Source of the DNA: Flammeovirga yaeyamensis
GTDB lineage: Bacteria; Bacteroidota; Bacteroidia; Cytophagales; Flammeovirgaceae
Assembly: GCF_018736045.1 (NCBI RefSeq)
Contig: NZ_CP076132.1
Span: 4,387,501-4,451,500 of the forward strand
Direction: 5' to 3'
DNA: 64,000 nt
In this document: piece by piece, positions 10,545-19,616 of the stretch
Numbering within the stretch: position 1 is the stretch's first letter
How the letters are laid out: the number at the start of each line of letters is the position of its first letter
Notes under the pieces: model-generated
Told to the model about the DNA's origin: nothing
Database searches by the model: none
Seen by the model: only the letters and a program-made list of their open reading frames with translations
Position numbers and translations under genes: made by a program

Positions 10545-11903
10545 ATGAAAAAGCACGTAAAATCTATCGGTTTCATTGCATCAGCAGTTACTTCATTATT
10601 TATTCTTAATGCTAGCTTTAAAGGTGTTGATCCAAAAGTAGAAACTAAACCAACACTTCAATACGAAAAATATGCTACCGCTAAGGAAATTGGTTTAATG
10701 GAAGGTTTTCCTACAGCAGTAGAAAAACAAGTCACAAAAAAGAATGCTTTATTAACTCCCCCATACAATAGATGGTCGTATTTACATATGAGAGAAATCT
10801 ACCCTTCAGCTCCAATTAAAGCCGCAGAAAAAGGTGTCGATTTAAAATCGAATATTGATATGAGCTTAGATGATATCCAAGTCATTCACCCTGAAACTGA
10901 AGAGCACATTTCTATGGATACTTTCCTAAAACACACCTATACAGATGCCCTAGTGGTGGTAAAGGGTGATCAAATTGTCTACGAAAGATACGATAACGAA
11001 ATGCATCCCAATCAACCTCATCAAATGATGTCGGTAACCAAATCTTTTGGTGGATTGTTAGGTTTAATGGCTGTTGAGGAAGGTAAACTATCGGAACAAG
11101 ATTTAGTCTTCGATTATATTCCAGAGTTAAAGAAAGCTTCTGCTTTTTCTGAGGCTACTTTTCAACATGTGTTGGATATGACCAACTCTATGGATTTCAC
11201 AGAAGATTATGCTGATCCTTACTCAGGCATCCGTCAGTATGGAGCTGTTTTGGGTTGGACAGAAAAAGTAGATGGAGTTGAATACAAAGATAATTTATAC
11301 GATTACTTAGAGACGCTTCAAATTCACAATGGTTTACCTCATGGTAAAGAGTTTCATTACAACACGCCTAAAACGGATGTGGTCAACTGGGTAACGAACC
11401 GTGTAAACAATCAATCGTTTCAAGAAGCAATGCATGATCAATTATGGTCGAAAGTAGGTACTGAAGGCGATACCTATGTGTTGTTAGACAACAATGCTAC
11501 TTTAGTTGCCGGAGGTGGTTTAAACGCTACTCCATATAACTTGGCTCGTTTTGCAACGATGATGATTAACGATGGTAAATTTAACGGTCAACAAGTAGTT
11601 GCTCCATCAATCATCAAAAAATTGCAGGAAGGCGGTAACATCAAAGCGTTTGATAACGGTTCGGAATCTCATGATCTTGTGATGCCAAAAGGCGAATGGA
11701 GTTATAGAGCTCAGTGGTGGATCAAACATACAAAAGGTCAGGAAGCAGTAATGGCAATCGGTATTCACGGTCAATGGATATACCTTGATATCGAACACCA
11801 AATTGCCATTATCAAACAATCTTCTCAACCTATATCTAAAGATGATGTCTTGAATGCGATGGACTTGAATGGTTTTTATGCTATCGTCAATCACTTAAAA
11901 TAA
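10545..11903 (+). CDS. Serine hydrolase, beta-lactamase class C / NylB-like
   Basis: Exported hydrolase of about 452 residues in the PBP4*/class C beta-lactamase fold. I chose the ATG at 10545 because it begins a typical signal peptide (MKKHVKSIGFIASAV...); an in-frame ATG exists at 10515. The catalytic SxxK is SVTKS (S163, K166 from this start), the YxN-like element is HYNTPKTD, and the third motif is HGQWIYLD where many relatives have HxG. This pattern is closest to 6-aminohexanoate-dimer-hydrolase-like esterases/amidases rather than a resistance lactamase. Substrate unknown. It is divergent from the outer-membrane pair and followed by a strong hairpin. Confidence 0.8.
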   Translation: MKKHVKSIGFIASAVTSLFILNASFKGVDPKVETKPTLQYEKYATAKEIGLMEGFPTAVEKQVTKKNALLTPPYNRWSYLHMREIYPSAPIKAAEKGVDLKSNIDMSLDDIQVIHPETEEHISMDTFLKHTYTDALVVVKGDQIVYERYDNEMHPNQPHQMMSVTKSFGGLLGLMAVEEGKLSEQDLVFDYIPELKKASAFSEATFQHVLDMTNSMDFTEDYADPYSGIRQYGAVLGWTEKVDGVEYKDNLYDYLETLQIHNGLPHGKEFHYNTPKTDVVNWVTNRVNNQSFQEAMHDQLWSKVGTEGDTYVLLDNNATLVAGGGLNATPYNLARFATMMINDGKFNGQQVVAPSIIKKLQEGGNIKAFDNGSESHDLVMPKGEWSYRAQWWIKHTKGQEAVMAIGIHGQWIYLDIEHQIAIIKQSSQPISKDDVLNAMDLNGFYAIVNHLK

Positions 11904-11936
11904 TACACATTCACTATAACTTTAATAGAAGAAAGA

Positions 11937-11962
11937 AGGCTGATACAAAATTGTATCAGCCT
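11937..11962 (+). terminator. Terminator of the serine hydrolase gene
   Basis: AGGCTGATACAA / TTGTATCAGCCT, 12-bp perfect stem with a 2-nt centre, then CTTTAGTT. The stem is very strong and the U-tract weak. Confidence 0.65.
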
Positions 11963-11971
11963 CTTTAGTTA

Positions 11972-11996
11972 AAAAAAACTATACCTAGACGGTATA
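11972..11996 (-). terminator. Terminator of the phosphatase gene
   Basis: On the minus strand TATACC / GGTATA is followed by GTTTTTTTT. It is placed 39 nt after the stop of the histidine phosphatase gene. Confidence 0.6.
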
Positions 11997-12034
11997 ACGC
12001 TAAAAAAACCAAGATCTAAAAACAGCTAATTTCA

Positions 12035-13405
12035 TTATAGCTGAAGTAACATCTTTTTATAATTGGTGTCTTTGTAGTCCACATCATAATTAGCTACCAA
12101 TGTTTTTACATAGTCGCTATAGTCTTTCCATAGAAAAGTACCTTTCGATTTCGAATCGATTGGTAATGAAGCCGGTTGTTCGTTGAATCGAAGGTGAATA
12201 TATTTCTCACCATCAATCTCTAAGACAAACCATTGAATATTGGTTCCCATCGATGCCCATTTCGAAGCTCTCCAACTTCCTTTTTTCAACTCGTCTTGCG
12301 CTTCGTTACAGTCATTGATATTCAATAAAGTGATTAACGGCAAAGTCGTTTCTGCATGAGCAAAATTTAAATATCCACTTTTATTTTGTTCTCCATTTAC
12401 CGCCTTTTCTAGCTCCAATGTAACTTTCGATAAAAGTGATACCGCATTGGAATAACTCATCGACTCCCCTTCGAAACCCGGTCCTTTTTGATAAAAAGCT
12501 TTTATATCTGCCAAATAAGATAAAGTCGACTTTTCTGATATCGTAAAGATGTTATCTAATTTTGGCTGCAATTGTGGTGTAAAAGCTTTGGAGATTTTAT
12601 AACATTCAAATAAGCTGTTGATAAAATCTTTTGAGTGATACATAGTGTAACCACCTTCTGTTGGAATCGGCTCAAAATCCTCGCTTTTTAAATGTAAGAC
12701 AAATTCTTTATCAAATAGTTTGTTCAGAATTCTGTCTTCCATTTCTTGCATACTTTTACTATTCCATACCTCGTTGTACTGAGCCTCCCATCCTTTTTCT
12801 TTTAAATACATCGAATAACTTGGCGTTGATTTATGGAAGCGTAATAAATAATCCGACCCTTTTTTGCCATTATACAATTCGATATTTAAACTATTCTTTT
12901 TATTCAAGCCACTTAAAAAATTGTCTCTAGAATCTTGCGTTCTTTCTTTGTAAGTGGCATTGGCTTGTATGTCTCTGTTTTCATCAAAGAATTGAGGATT
13001 GAGCTGATACATACGTTCGCCCATACCTTTCAATTCATTCTTACCTGTCGTAGTCAATAATCCGTAGTTCCCTTTTTGAAGTTCAATCAATTTATTGATT
13101 TGAACATACAACACTCTTCCTTCTCGAGTGAGGGAATTTTGTTTTTTAGCTTGCTTTAGTAAAGTCCAAACGGCAATATCATCTTTCTGAGAGCTCATAA
13201 ACCTAGAACCATGTCTGTTTACTGTACTCACAAATAATAACTTGCTATTGTATGGCAGAGGGGTAATTTTTTCTGGTGATAGGTACTGCTGCTTAGAACC
13301 TAAATAGGGATTAAATTGATCTGTTTCTTGATAGGCAATATGTTTCTGACACGAAAACAATAAACCAATAATAAATAGTGTAAGTAAGGAAGTCTTTTGT
13401 TTCAT
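12035..13405 (-). CDS. Histidine phosphatase (MINPP/phytase-like) lipoprotein
   Basis: Clade-2 histidine acid phosphatase, about 456 residues. The signature RHGSRF has R64 and nucleophile H65, and the acid motif is HAET (H350-A-E352), the variant of multiple inositol polyphosphate phosphatases rather than the HD of AppA. The N-terminus MKQKTSLLTLFIIGLLFSC is a lipoprotein signal, so the enzyme should sit on the cell surface or in the periplasm. I chose the ATG at 13405; upstream in-frame ATGs at 13411 and 13432 only lengthen the n-region. It is downstream of a beta-helix lipoprotein and a TonB receptor on the same strand, suggesting release of phosphate from phytate-like compounds coupled to uptake. 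Confidence 0.82.
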   Translation of the reverse strand: MKQKTSLLTLFIIGLLFSCQKHIAYQETDQFNPYLGSKQQYLSPEKITPLPYNSKLLFVSTVNRHGSRFMSSQKDDIAVWTLLKQAKKQNSLTREGRVLYVQINKLIELQKGNYGLLTTTGKNELKGMGERMYQLNPQFFDENRDIQANATYKERTQDSRDNFLSGLNKKNSLNIELYNGKKGSDYLLRFHKSTPSYSMYLKEKGWEAQYNEVWNSKSMQEMEDRILNKLFDKEFVLHLKSEDFEPIPTEGGYTMYHSKDFINSLFECYKISKAFTPQLQPKLDNIFTISEKSTLSYLADIKAFYQKGPGFEGESMSYSNAVSLLSKVTLELEKAVNGEQNKSGYLNFAHAETTLPLITLLNINDCNEAQDELKKGSWRASKWASMGTNIQWFVLEIDGEKYIHLRFNEQPASLPIDSKSKGTFLWKDYSDYVKTLVANYDVDYKDTNYKKMLLQL

Positions 13406-13487
13406 TCTCATTTCAGGTTTAAAACTGCCCATACCAAAAGATATGGGCAGATATTATCATAATACTAAAAACTTGAAAATATGTCTC

Positions 13488-14921
13488 TTAGTTTGATCCA
13501 AATGCACCCACTGTTGCTGATGGTTGAGGACGATTTACTGTCACTTCACCAACTTGAGTAACTACTTGAGGAATCAATAAAGTTTCGTCGTCTGTTCCGA
13601 AATCAACACCTGGAGAAGTTGACTTTAAACGGAAGTCCATCTGTTTGTAATCCAATTCTTGTGAAGGAGTACCATCTACATTTGGAGTTACATCTGCAAA
13701 CTCTGCAAATTGAGGATCTTCTAATTCGTCTGTCCACTCGTTTACACCTGCTTCTGTAAAGAAGTTACAAGTACCTTTGAATACTCTCCAGAATGTTTCA
13801 TGACCTACGTGAGTATCATCTTCCTCTCCGTCGTATGGTTGGATACCGTGGTGAGGTAAGTAACCATTACCTTGTGTAGCGTTAGACTCTACATGACCGA
13901 AGTAGTAGTTACCTTTTACGATTGTATTTTCACCTGCGATATCTGTAGATGGATCTACTTTAGTACCAAATTTAGAGTTAACAATAAGGTTGTTTAAGAT
14001 ACGACCTTTGGCATTTTTCTCGATGTTGATCGATCCGCCTCTTTCGCCATCACGTCTCCATCCACAGTATGCCATTGTATTGTTATACATATTTACGTTT
14101 GTCTGAGAGTCTGAACCTGTTGGCTTAGAGTTGTTGATTTTGATACCGTTTGTTGCTGCTGAGTACATCAAGTTGAAACCACAGTCACCTACAGTACCTT
14201 GCTTGAAGTTAAATGCTTCGTCTTCTGTTGTACCTGCATAAGCTACCGTGTTATGGAATAAGGCAATCTGACCTCTTTCGATATAAATGGCATCTCCACC
14301 TGAGTGCTCTACAGTACAGTTCTCCATATACAACTTACCTTTGTTGTTGTTGAAGAATACTGAATATCCCAACTCACCTGGCTCTAATTTATCTACTCTT
14401 ACTGCTTCTGAGTTTTCGTTCATTGGACCACCTGCGTATTGGATTGTTACGTAAGTCATACCAATTTCTTGATCAGGACGCTCGCTACCTTCTGGTACCT
14501 CTGCACCGTTAATACCACCCCAGTTTACAGTACCGTACTGGAAGAATTCTGGTTGTGCTTCAGGTAATGTGAAAAGGATTGGGGCTGCTTCTGTACCCCA
14601 TGCAAACATATTACCGTGGATAACGATTTCTGGGTTATTGTAAGGGCTTACCCAAACTGTAACACCTTCTTCGATCGTTAATGTCGTACCCGGTCTCATG
14701 TTTAGGTTAGCTTCTAACCAATACTCGTTTCCTTTTTCTAAAGTAAGGTCTTCTTCCATATTACCACCAATTCGGATAGATCCTTCTGGCTGACCTTCGT
14801 TAATTGGTCTATCTGTATCATTTCCTGATTCAACTTCTTCTTTGTTACAAGAAGTAGCGAAGAATGCACCTGATACAAGCATTGTTAATGCTAATAATCT
14901 TAGTAATAAATTACGTTTCAT
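13488..14921 (-). CDS. Right-handed parallel beta-helix surface lipoprotein
   Basis: 477 residues beginning MKRNLLLRLLALTMLVSG and ending the signal at ATSC, a lipobox, so it is lipid-anchored. The body is a series of short strands and turns typical of a parallel beta-helix (TLTIEEGVTVWVSPYNNPEI, YMENCTVEHSGGDAIYIERG, GRILNNLIVNSKFG). Relatives are often misnamed multidrug transporter. It follows the TonB receptor by 59 nt, and a paralogous pairing occurs at the window end, so it probably acts as a surface partner of the receptor. Ligand unknown. Confidence 0.75.
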   Translation of the reverse strand: MKRNLLLRLLALTMLVSGAFFATSCNKEEVESGNDTDRPINEGQPEGSIRIGGNMEEDLTLEKGNEYWLEANLNMRPGTTLTIEEGVTVWVSPYNNPEIVIHGNMFAWGTEAAPILFTLPEAQPEFFQYGTVNWGGINGAEVPEGSERPDQEIGMTYVTIQYAGGPMNENSEAVRVDKLEPGELGYSVFFNNNKGKLYMENCTVEHSGGDAIYIERGQIALFHNTVAYAGTTEDEAFNFKQGTVGDCGFNLMYSAATNGIKINNSKPTGSDSQTNVNMYNNTMAYCGWRRDGERGGSINIEKNAKGRILNNLIVNSKFGTKVDPSTDIAGENTIVKGNYYFGHVESNATQGNGYLPHHGIQPYDGEEDDTHVGHETFWRVFKGTCNFFTEAGVNEWTDELEDPQFAEFADVTPNVDGTPSQELDYKQMDFRLKSTSPGVDFGTDDETLLIPQVVTQVGEVTVNRPQPSATVGAFGSN

Positions 14922-14980
14922 GATTTTGGTTTTAATATTTAATTAAGTTGTAGTTCAATAATGGTTGCTTCTGTTGAAGC

Positions 14981-17764
14981 TTAAAAATTATATTTAAGAC
15001 CCACTAAAAATTGGCGTCTGTAAAAATCTTGACGGACTAACACATTGTCTCCTTCGTTCCCTTGTTTAGGATAGAAAGACTGTGCGTAAGTTATCGGCTG
15101 ACGAATCTCTACCTCATAAGCATTGTCTAATAAGTTGTACACTTTTAGGTAGATCAACGTGCTTTTATTGATTCTCTTCTCTGCTGAGAAGTCCATTTGG
15201 AAGAATCCTTTTTGCCACATATCGTTTCCGTAGAATGCCGATAAACTGTGGATTCTATCGCCTGTATACACAGTAGCCAATTGCATATCGATACCTTTTT
15301 CTGAATTCTTATATAAGAAGGATAAGTTCGCGATATGTGCTGCCTGACCTTGCAACGGACGGTCTTCTAAAGCCGACTTGATAACGATGTCTGAAGTTTC
15401 ATCACCTGGTATTTCTCTCTCGTAGTAGGCCTTTTCTGTAGTTACTCTGGAGTGAGTGTAGGTGTAGTTGGCACTAATACCGAACTTGTTAAAGTACTTC
15501 ACCACATCAATCTCAATACCCATATTTTCAGCATCACCATAATTATCTGGCATAATGTATCCCGCTTCTCTGTTTAAAGAGTATTCAATTGGATTGTGTA
15601 ACTTTTTGTAGAAACCACCGATCATAAACTTGTCCATTCCTCTTGGGAAAAATTCGTAACGAAGGTCGAGGTTATGACCGATGGTTCTTTCTACATTTGG
15701 ATTACCCATTTCCGTCCAATCGTCTTCTGTATCTCCATTCTGAATTGGTACAAACTCAGAGAAACCAGGTCGTATTACCGATTTAAAATAGGACGCTCTT
15801 AAGTTAGCTTTCGGGTTGAGCATATATTTGAAATGTAAACTTGGTAGGAAGTCAACATATGTCTGACTCATTTCGTCCAAGCCTGCATCTGCTAGATCAT
15901 TTGTCGGCTGAGGCAAGAAATATCCAATGTCGGTATGTTCCATACGAACACCACCCACTACCTCTAGCTTCTGATCGAAGTTTAATTTAAACTGACCATA
16001 CGCTGCCGTGATATTTTCGTGAGATGTATATCGGTTTGGAGAGTAGTTTACCCCTGTAGGGTTTTCCAAAATCCAGTTAACATCTGTGATATCGTTCCAG
16101 TCTTCTCCTTTTACTAAAGCACTGTTCCCTGCGTTAAAACGGTAATTTTCAAAATCGTTACTTCTGTTTTTGAACCTTACCAAACCACCTGCTTTAAATT
16201 CTGAATCGTACACAAAGTTCAATTCAGGAGAGAAAGTAAAGTTGGTATAAAAAGCCAAGTCCTGATCGTCGTTATAATCCCATCTTCTGGTAAGGGCCGA
16301 TCTACCTGCAATACGTTCTGGAGCATGTTCCCAATTTGTCATACTTCCCGATCGAGTAAACTTTGCGTTATCAGGAACATTGTTCGATGCTTTAGAGTAC
16401 ACTGCCGACCAATCTGCTTTCATCCAAGTATTCAAATGGTGAGTACCTTTCAGCGTAGAGTTAAAGATCTGTTGGATAGTCGAACGGTAACGAGTAATGT
16501 AACTCATTTCTCCTGCATTACCATTAATCGGATCGTAGCTACCCCAAGTACGTGTTCTTGTTACATCACGCACCTGATCGTTACTTAAATACACATAAGC
16601 ATTGTACCAATCGATGTTGTGATTTGCATTGATTCTATAATCCATTTTTGCATGCAAACCTGCTCTTCTTTGCAATTGATAGTAATTTCTATCTTCCATA
16701 TTATCCAAAGAAGTCGAACCATCTGATAACATACCCGTACTAAACCAAGTACTGTTAGATCCTCTTGCTGTTTGTTGATAGCTACCTGCAACGATAACTC
16801 CAATTTTATCATCAGCAAATCGGTTACCTATTGATAAGCCACCTACAATATTAGGAACATAGTTCTTATAATTATTCACTAAATGATTCACAGAAAAATC
16901 ACCTGCTTGAGCGTTATTCACTCCATTCCAACTTGGTGGTGTGTTCATGTTACCTGAAGTATTCCAAGACATAAACGGATTACCATCACCAAATAAAAAG
17001 TTATTACCAATAGAAAGGTTTAGTTGTCCTGAGTAACTTTCTGGAGCGTCTTTCATCTCCATATTAATTACACCACCTACGGCATCACCTTCCATATCTG
17101 GAGTTAATGCTTTGGTCACTTCCAAGCGATCTAAAAGGTCTGAAGGAAATAAATCTAATGGCACATAACGGTTTTTATTATCTGGAGAAGGGATTTTCAC
17201 ACCATTCACCAATGTATAATTATAACGTTTGTCCATACCACGAACAATGGCAAACTGACCATCGCCAGAATTGTTTCTTTCTAAAGATACACCTGCTACA
17301 CGCTGCACTACATTGGCCACGTTTAAATCTGGAGATAATTCGATATCCTGAGCGGACATCACAGTCATTACTTGAGACGACATTTGTTCTGTGGCACGAG
17401 CACTTTCAGAAGTTTTACGCTCTCTTGCACCATAAACAACTGCTTCATCTAATTGGACAGCGTCTAACTCAAGTATTAACTCTAATGAGACTGTTTCATT
17501 ATTTACAGCTACTTCTCTTTGGAGTGTTTTATACCCCATGTATTGTATCTGTATAATATAGTTTCCATTGTCTACATTATTCATACTAAACTTTCCATCC
17601 ATGCCTACTACCGATTGAGTATGACTTGGTTCGAGTGTTACTACAGCACCAATTAATGGCTCTCCATCCGCTCCGAATGCCGATCCTTTAATTACTCCTG
17701 CTAGTGTGTTCAAAGAAAAGTAAGTGATGAATAGCAACGATAGTAGTACTATTCTTTTCATCAT
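14981..17764 (-). CDS. TonB-dependent outer-membrane receptor
   Basis: 927-residue receptor. Order: signal peptide (to about LNTLAG, residue 22), a carboxypeptidase-regulatory-like beta-sandwich (about 23-108: GSAFGADGEPLIGAVVTLEP ... GYKTLQREV), the plug (about 125-240: VVQRVAGVSLERNNSGDGQF, IVRGMDKRYNYTLVNGVKIP, GDAVGGVINMEMKDA), then the barrel, ending QFLVGLKYNF with terminal Phe. It imports a bulky or scarce ligand using TonB energy. The partners are the beta-helix lipoprotein and the MINPP-like phosphatase downstream on the same strand. No SusD is present. Confidence 0.92.
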   Translation of the reverse strand: MMKRIVLLSLLFITYFSLNTLAGVIKGSAFGADGEPLIGAVVTLEPSHTQSVVGMDGKFSMNNVDNGNYIIQIQYMGYKTLQREVAVNNETVSLELILELDAVQLDEAVVYGARERKTSESARATEQMSSQVMTVMSAQDIELSPDLNVANVVQRVAGVSLERNNSGDGQFAIVRGMDKRYNYTLVNGVKIPSPDNKNRYVPLDLFPSDLLDRLEVTKALTPDMEGDAVGGVINMEMKDAPESYSGQLNLSIGNNFLFGDGNPFMSWNTSGNMNTPPSWNGVNNAQAGDFSVNHLVNNYKNYVPNIVGGLSIGNRFADDKIGVIVAGSYQQTARGSNSTWFSTGMLSDGSTSLDNMEDRNYYQLQRRAGLHAKMDYRINANHNIDWYNAYVYLSNDQVRDVTRTRTWGSYDPINGNAGEMSYITRYRSTIQQIFNSTLKGTHHLNTWMKADWSAVYSKASNNVPDNAKFTRSGSMTNWEHAPERIAGRSALTRRWDYNDDQDLAFYTNFTFSPELNFVYDSEFKAGGLVRFKNRSNDFENYRFNAGNSALVKGEDWNDITDVNWILENPTGVNYSPNRYTSHENITAAYGQFKLNFDQKLEVVGGVRMEHTDIGYFLPQPTNDLADAGLDEMSQTYVDFLPSLHFKYMLNPKANLRASYFKSVIRPGFSEFVPIQNGDTEDDWTEMGNPNVERTIGHNLDLRYEFFPRGMDKFMIGGFYKKLHNPIEYSLNREAGYIMPDNYGDAENMGIEIDVVKYFNKFGISANYTYTHSRVTTEKAYYEREIPGDETSDIVIKSALEDRPLQGQAAHIANLSFLYKNSEKGIDMQLATVYTGDRIHSLSAFYGNDMWQKGFFQMDFSAEKRINKSTLIYLKVYNLLDNAYEVEIRQPITYAQSFYPKQGNEGDNVLVRQDFYRRQFLVGLKYNF

Positions 17765-17797
17765 TAATTAGTTGGTTGGTTTTGTTTTTTAGCATTG

Positions 17798-17805
17798 CAA
17801 AAGTA
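17798..17805 (-). promoter_or_regulatory. -7 promoter element of the TonB receptor operon
   Basis: TACTTTTG on the minus strand matches TAnnTTTG exactly, about 34 nt before the start codon. No good TTTG lies at the expected upstream spacing. Further upstream the minus strand reads TTAACATTAACA (17899-17910), a direct repeat of TTAACA. Confidence 0.4.
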
Positions 17806-18206
17806 GGCACCATAAATCACATGAATTTTAGTAGAAAATGAATCTTAGATGAAAAATCAACACCATTCTACACAATGTTCTCAACATAGAATTAAGTTTG
17901 TTAATGTTAAAACGTCTATTCGTTATAGGTAAGTTGCTGATTTCAGGAGGGATTGTATATTACGGTATGTTATGGGTATGTTAAGGTGTTAATATAAGGG
18001 GGAGTTAGGAGTGAGGAATTAGGAAGTAGGAGATTCTGAATTGACGCTGGGATTTGAAAGTAAGAGGGAAAATGTAAGAGGTAAGGGCTTCTATCTTGCC
18101 CGAATTCATTCGGGTAAGAGATCCACTTTAAAAACCCATGGTTTCAACCATGGGGAAAAGTAAGGGACGAGGAAAAGTATGGTACAACGTATATATCTTT
18201 CCATAC
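17806..18206. repeat. Non-coding region with heptamer-type repeats and REP-like hairpins
   Basis: The long gap upstream of the TonB receptor gene. At 18002-18035 GAGTTAG, GAGTGAG, GAATTAG, GAAGTAG form a degenerate 7-bp tandem array. At 18061-18087 TAAGAGG occurs twice with variants. These match the arrays at 48364-48396 and 50343-50372 in style. The REP-like pair at 18095-18154 is listed separately. No ORF. Confidence 0.55.
18095..18154. repeat. REP-like double hairpin (REPIN-like)
   Basis: Two palindromes 16 nt apart: CTTGCCCGAAT-TC-ATTCGGGTAAG (18095-18118, one G-T pair) and CCCATGGTT-TC-AACCATGGG (18135-18154, perfect). Both have the same 2-nt TC centre. This is the form of REP pairs mobilised by RAYT (IS200-like) transposases; no RAYT gene is in the window. 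Confidence 0.6.
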
Positions 18207-18239
18207 AAAAAAAAAGCACCGAACTCTCGCCCGATGCTT
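18207..18239 (-). terminator. Terminator of the peroxiredoxin operon
   Basis: AAGCA-c-CG ... CG-a-TGCTT stem, followed on the minus strand by nine T. It lies 28 nt after the peroxiredoxin stop. Confidence 0.75.
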
Positions 18240-18266
18240 CTTACTCTATCACGATGATCAATTCAT

Positions 18267-18914
18267 CTATATTGTTTTCAACACTCCTTCCAATACTTCT
18301 GGATCAGGACGTTTAGTGTAATCAATTGAATACTCAGCGTATTTGATGATACCGTCTGTGCCGATGATGAATCTTGCAGGGACAGGTAGTGTCCAAGAAT
18401 CATCACCATTATAAGATGGAAGATGAATGTTGAAGGTATTATCATATAAATCTTTCAGAGCACCTTCCATTGTCCAACGAAGACCAAATTCGGCAGCTAC
18501 ATCATTTCCTTTATCAGATAGTAGGTCGAAATCCAAACGTTGACGATCGATGATCTCTTGGTTTTTCTCTGCTATCTGAGGTGAAATGCTGATCAGCTTT
18601 GCATTGTACTTCTCTAATTCTTTTTGATAACGTTTTAGATATCCTAAATCGGTGTTACAGTAAGGACACCATACCCCTCTGTAGAAAGTAACAACAGCGG
18701 GACCGTCTTTAATTAGTTCTGATAAAGCAACTAGTTTACCATCTTGGTTGGGAAGAGAAAATTCCGGTGCTTTATCACCTTCTTTAAGAATTTGCTCTCC
18801 AATACCTGAAGCAATGAGATCAGCTGTTGCTTGGTGCATTACTGATGTGAATTCTGAAGGCATTTTACCTTCAATTTGATCTTTTAAGCGGGCTAATGCG
18901 TCTGAAAGTTTCAT
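18267..18914 (-). CDS. Peroxiredoxin-like (AhpC/TSA) protein
   Basis: 215-residue thioredoxin-fold peroxidase of the AhpC/TSA family. The active site is FYRGVWCPYCNTDL, with a CxxC pair C83 and C86, followed by a peroxiredoxin-like body (FDLLSDKGNDVAAEFGLRW, then PVPARFIIGTDGIIKYAE). It should reduce peroxides in the cytoplasm; no signal peptide is present. It starts 2 nt after the stop of the quinone-reductase gene, so the two are translated from one mRNA, and the divergent HxlR regulator probably controls both. Confidence 0.85.
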   Translation of the reverse strand: MKLSDALARLKDQIEGKMPSEFTSVMHQATADLIASGIGEQILKEGDKAPEFSLPNQDGKLVALSELIKDGPAVVTFYRGVWCPYCNTDLGYLKRYQKELEKYNAKLISISPQIAEKNQEIIDRQRLDFDLLSDKGNDVAAEFGLRWTMEGALKDLYDNTFNIHLPSYNGDDSWTLPVPARFIIGTDGIIKYAEYSIDYTKRPDPEVLEGVLKTI

Positions 18915-18916
18915 AA

Positions 18917-19510
18917 TTAGATTTTTGAAATGAATTCTTGTTGAATATGTTGTTCGAAACGTGCTAAATCATTATCGATTTCTGGGTTCTTCATGACATC
19001 GTAACTGAAAAATGTCTTTAAAGGTTTTAAACCAAACCATTTAAAGTTAAGATGCATTGGTAGTAGTAAATCGTCTTCGCTAATACCATCAAAGAATGTT
19101 TCGCTTTTATTATTGAAAGCCTCTTTTGGAGCATTGGCTGATACTGAAATCATGTACTTGCCATCAAGTAAGCCTCCCAATCCATAATTTTTCTTTGGCG
19201 CTTCTTCTTTACGACCATCACCATTTGATAATTTACCCATCATTCCGGCTGTAAATACATCGTCCATATATTTCTTGAAAGACCATGTAACACCCATCCA
19301 GTTTAAAGGTGTCTGAAGAAACACAACATCTGCCCAAAGGAATTTCTCAACTTCCTCTTCAACATCATATGCTTCTTGAGCATTGGTCATCTTTACCTCA
19401 AACTCTTCTCCCTCAAACATTGATACTGCTTTATCGATAAACGTTTTTGTCAATTTCCCCTCCGAAAATGGGTAATATTGATGACCGTTAATAACTAATA
19501 CTTTCTTCAT
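18917..19510 (-). CDS. NAD(P)H-dependent quinone reductase (MdaB-like)
   Basis: 197-residue flavodoxin-fold oxidoreductase. I start it at MKKVLVINGHQYYPFSEGKL (ATG ending at 19510); a longer frame running back to 19705 would overlap the divergent regulator gene and its promoter and has no family similarity. Landmarks are the FMN-binding VLVINGHQ strand, ADVVFLQTPLNWMGVTWSFK and the GLGGLLDGKYMISVSANAP region. MdaB-type enzymes reduce quinones with two electrons and limit redox cycling. It lies in an operon with the peroxiredoxin and is divergent from an HxlR regulator. Confidence 0.85.
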   Translation of the reverse strand: MKKVLVINGHQYYPFSEGKLTKTFIDKAVSMFEGEEFEVKMTNAQEAYDVEEEVEKFLWADVVFLQTPLNWMGVTWSFKKYMDDVFTAGMMGKLSNGDGRKEEAPKKNYGLGGLLDGKYMISVSANAPKEAFNNKSETFFDGISEDDLLLPMHLNFKWFGLKPLKTFFSYDVMKNPEIDNDLARFEQHIQQEFISKI

Positions 19511-19544
19511 TTTTTCTTTTGTTTTATATTTGTTACGCAAAGAG

Positions 19545-19577
19545 ACTAATATTAGTTTAAAAAAGAAACTATTAGTT
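19545..19577. promoter_or_regulatory. Twin HxlR operator-like palindromes
   Basis: ACTAATATTAGT (19545-19556) and AACTATTAGTT (19567-19577) are two related palindromes, 22 nt centre to centre, in the 106-nt gap between the divergent quinone reductase and HxlR genes. They are the best candidates for the regulator's binding sites. Confidence 0.5.
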
Positions 19578-19616
19578 GATTTACTCGTAAAAATAGTGGT
19601 AACAAAAAGGTAACCT

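Noticed and set aside
16325-16818. 87- and 77-codon frames inside the TonB receptor
   Set aside because: Shadows of the receptor barrel in other frames; no independent evidence.
17107-17556. 149-codon plus-strand frame
   Set aside because: Antisense to the plug region of the TonB receptor, whose coding is certain; codon mirror only.
17899-17910. TTAACATTAACA as a true Pho box
   Set aside because: Spacing is 6 nt instead of the usual ~11 and the Pho-box consensus of this phylum is not known to me; kept only as a hint.
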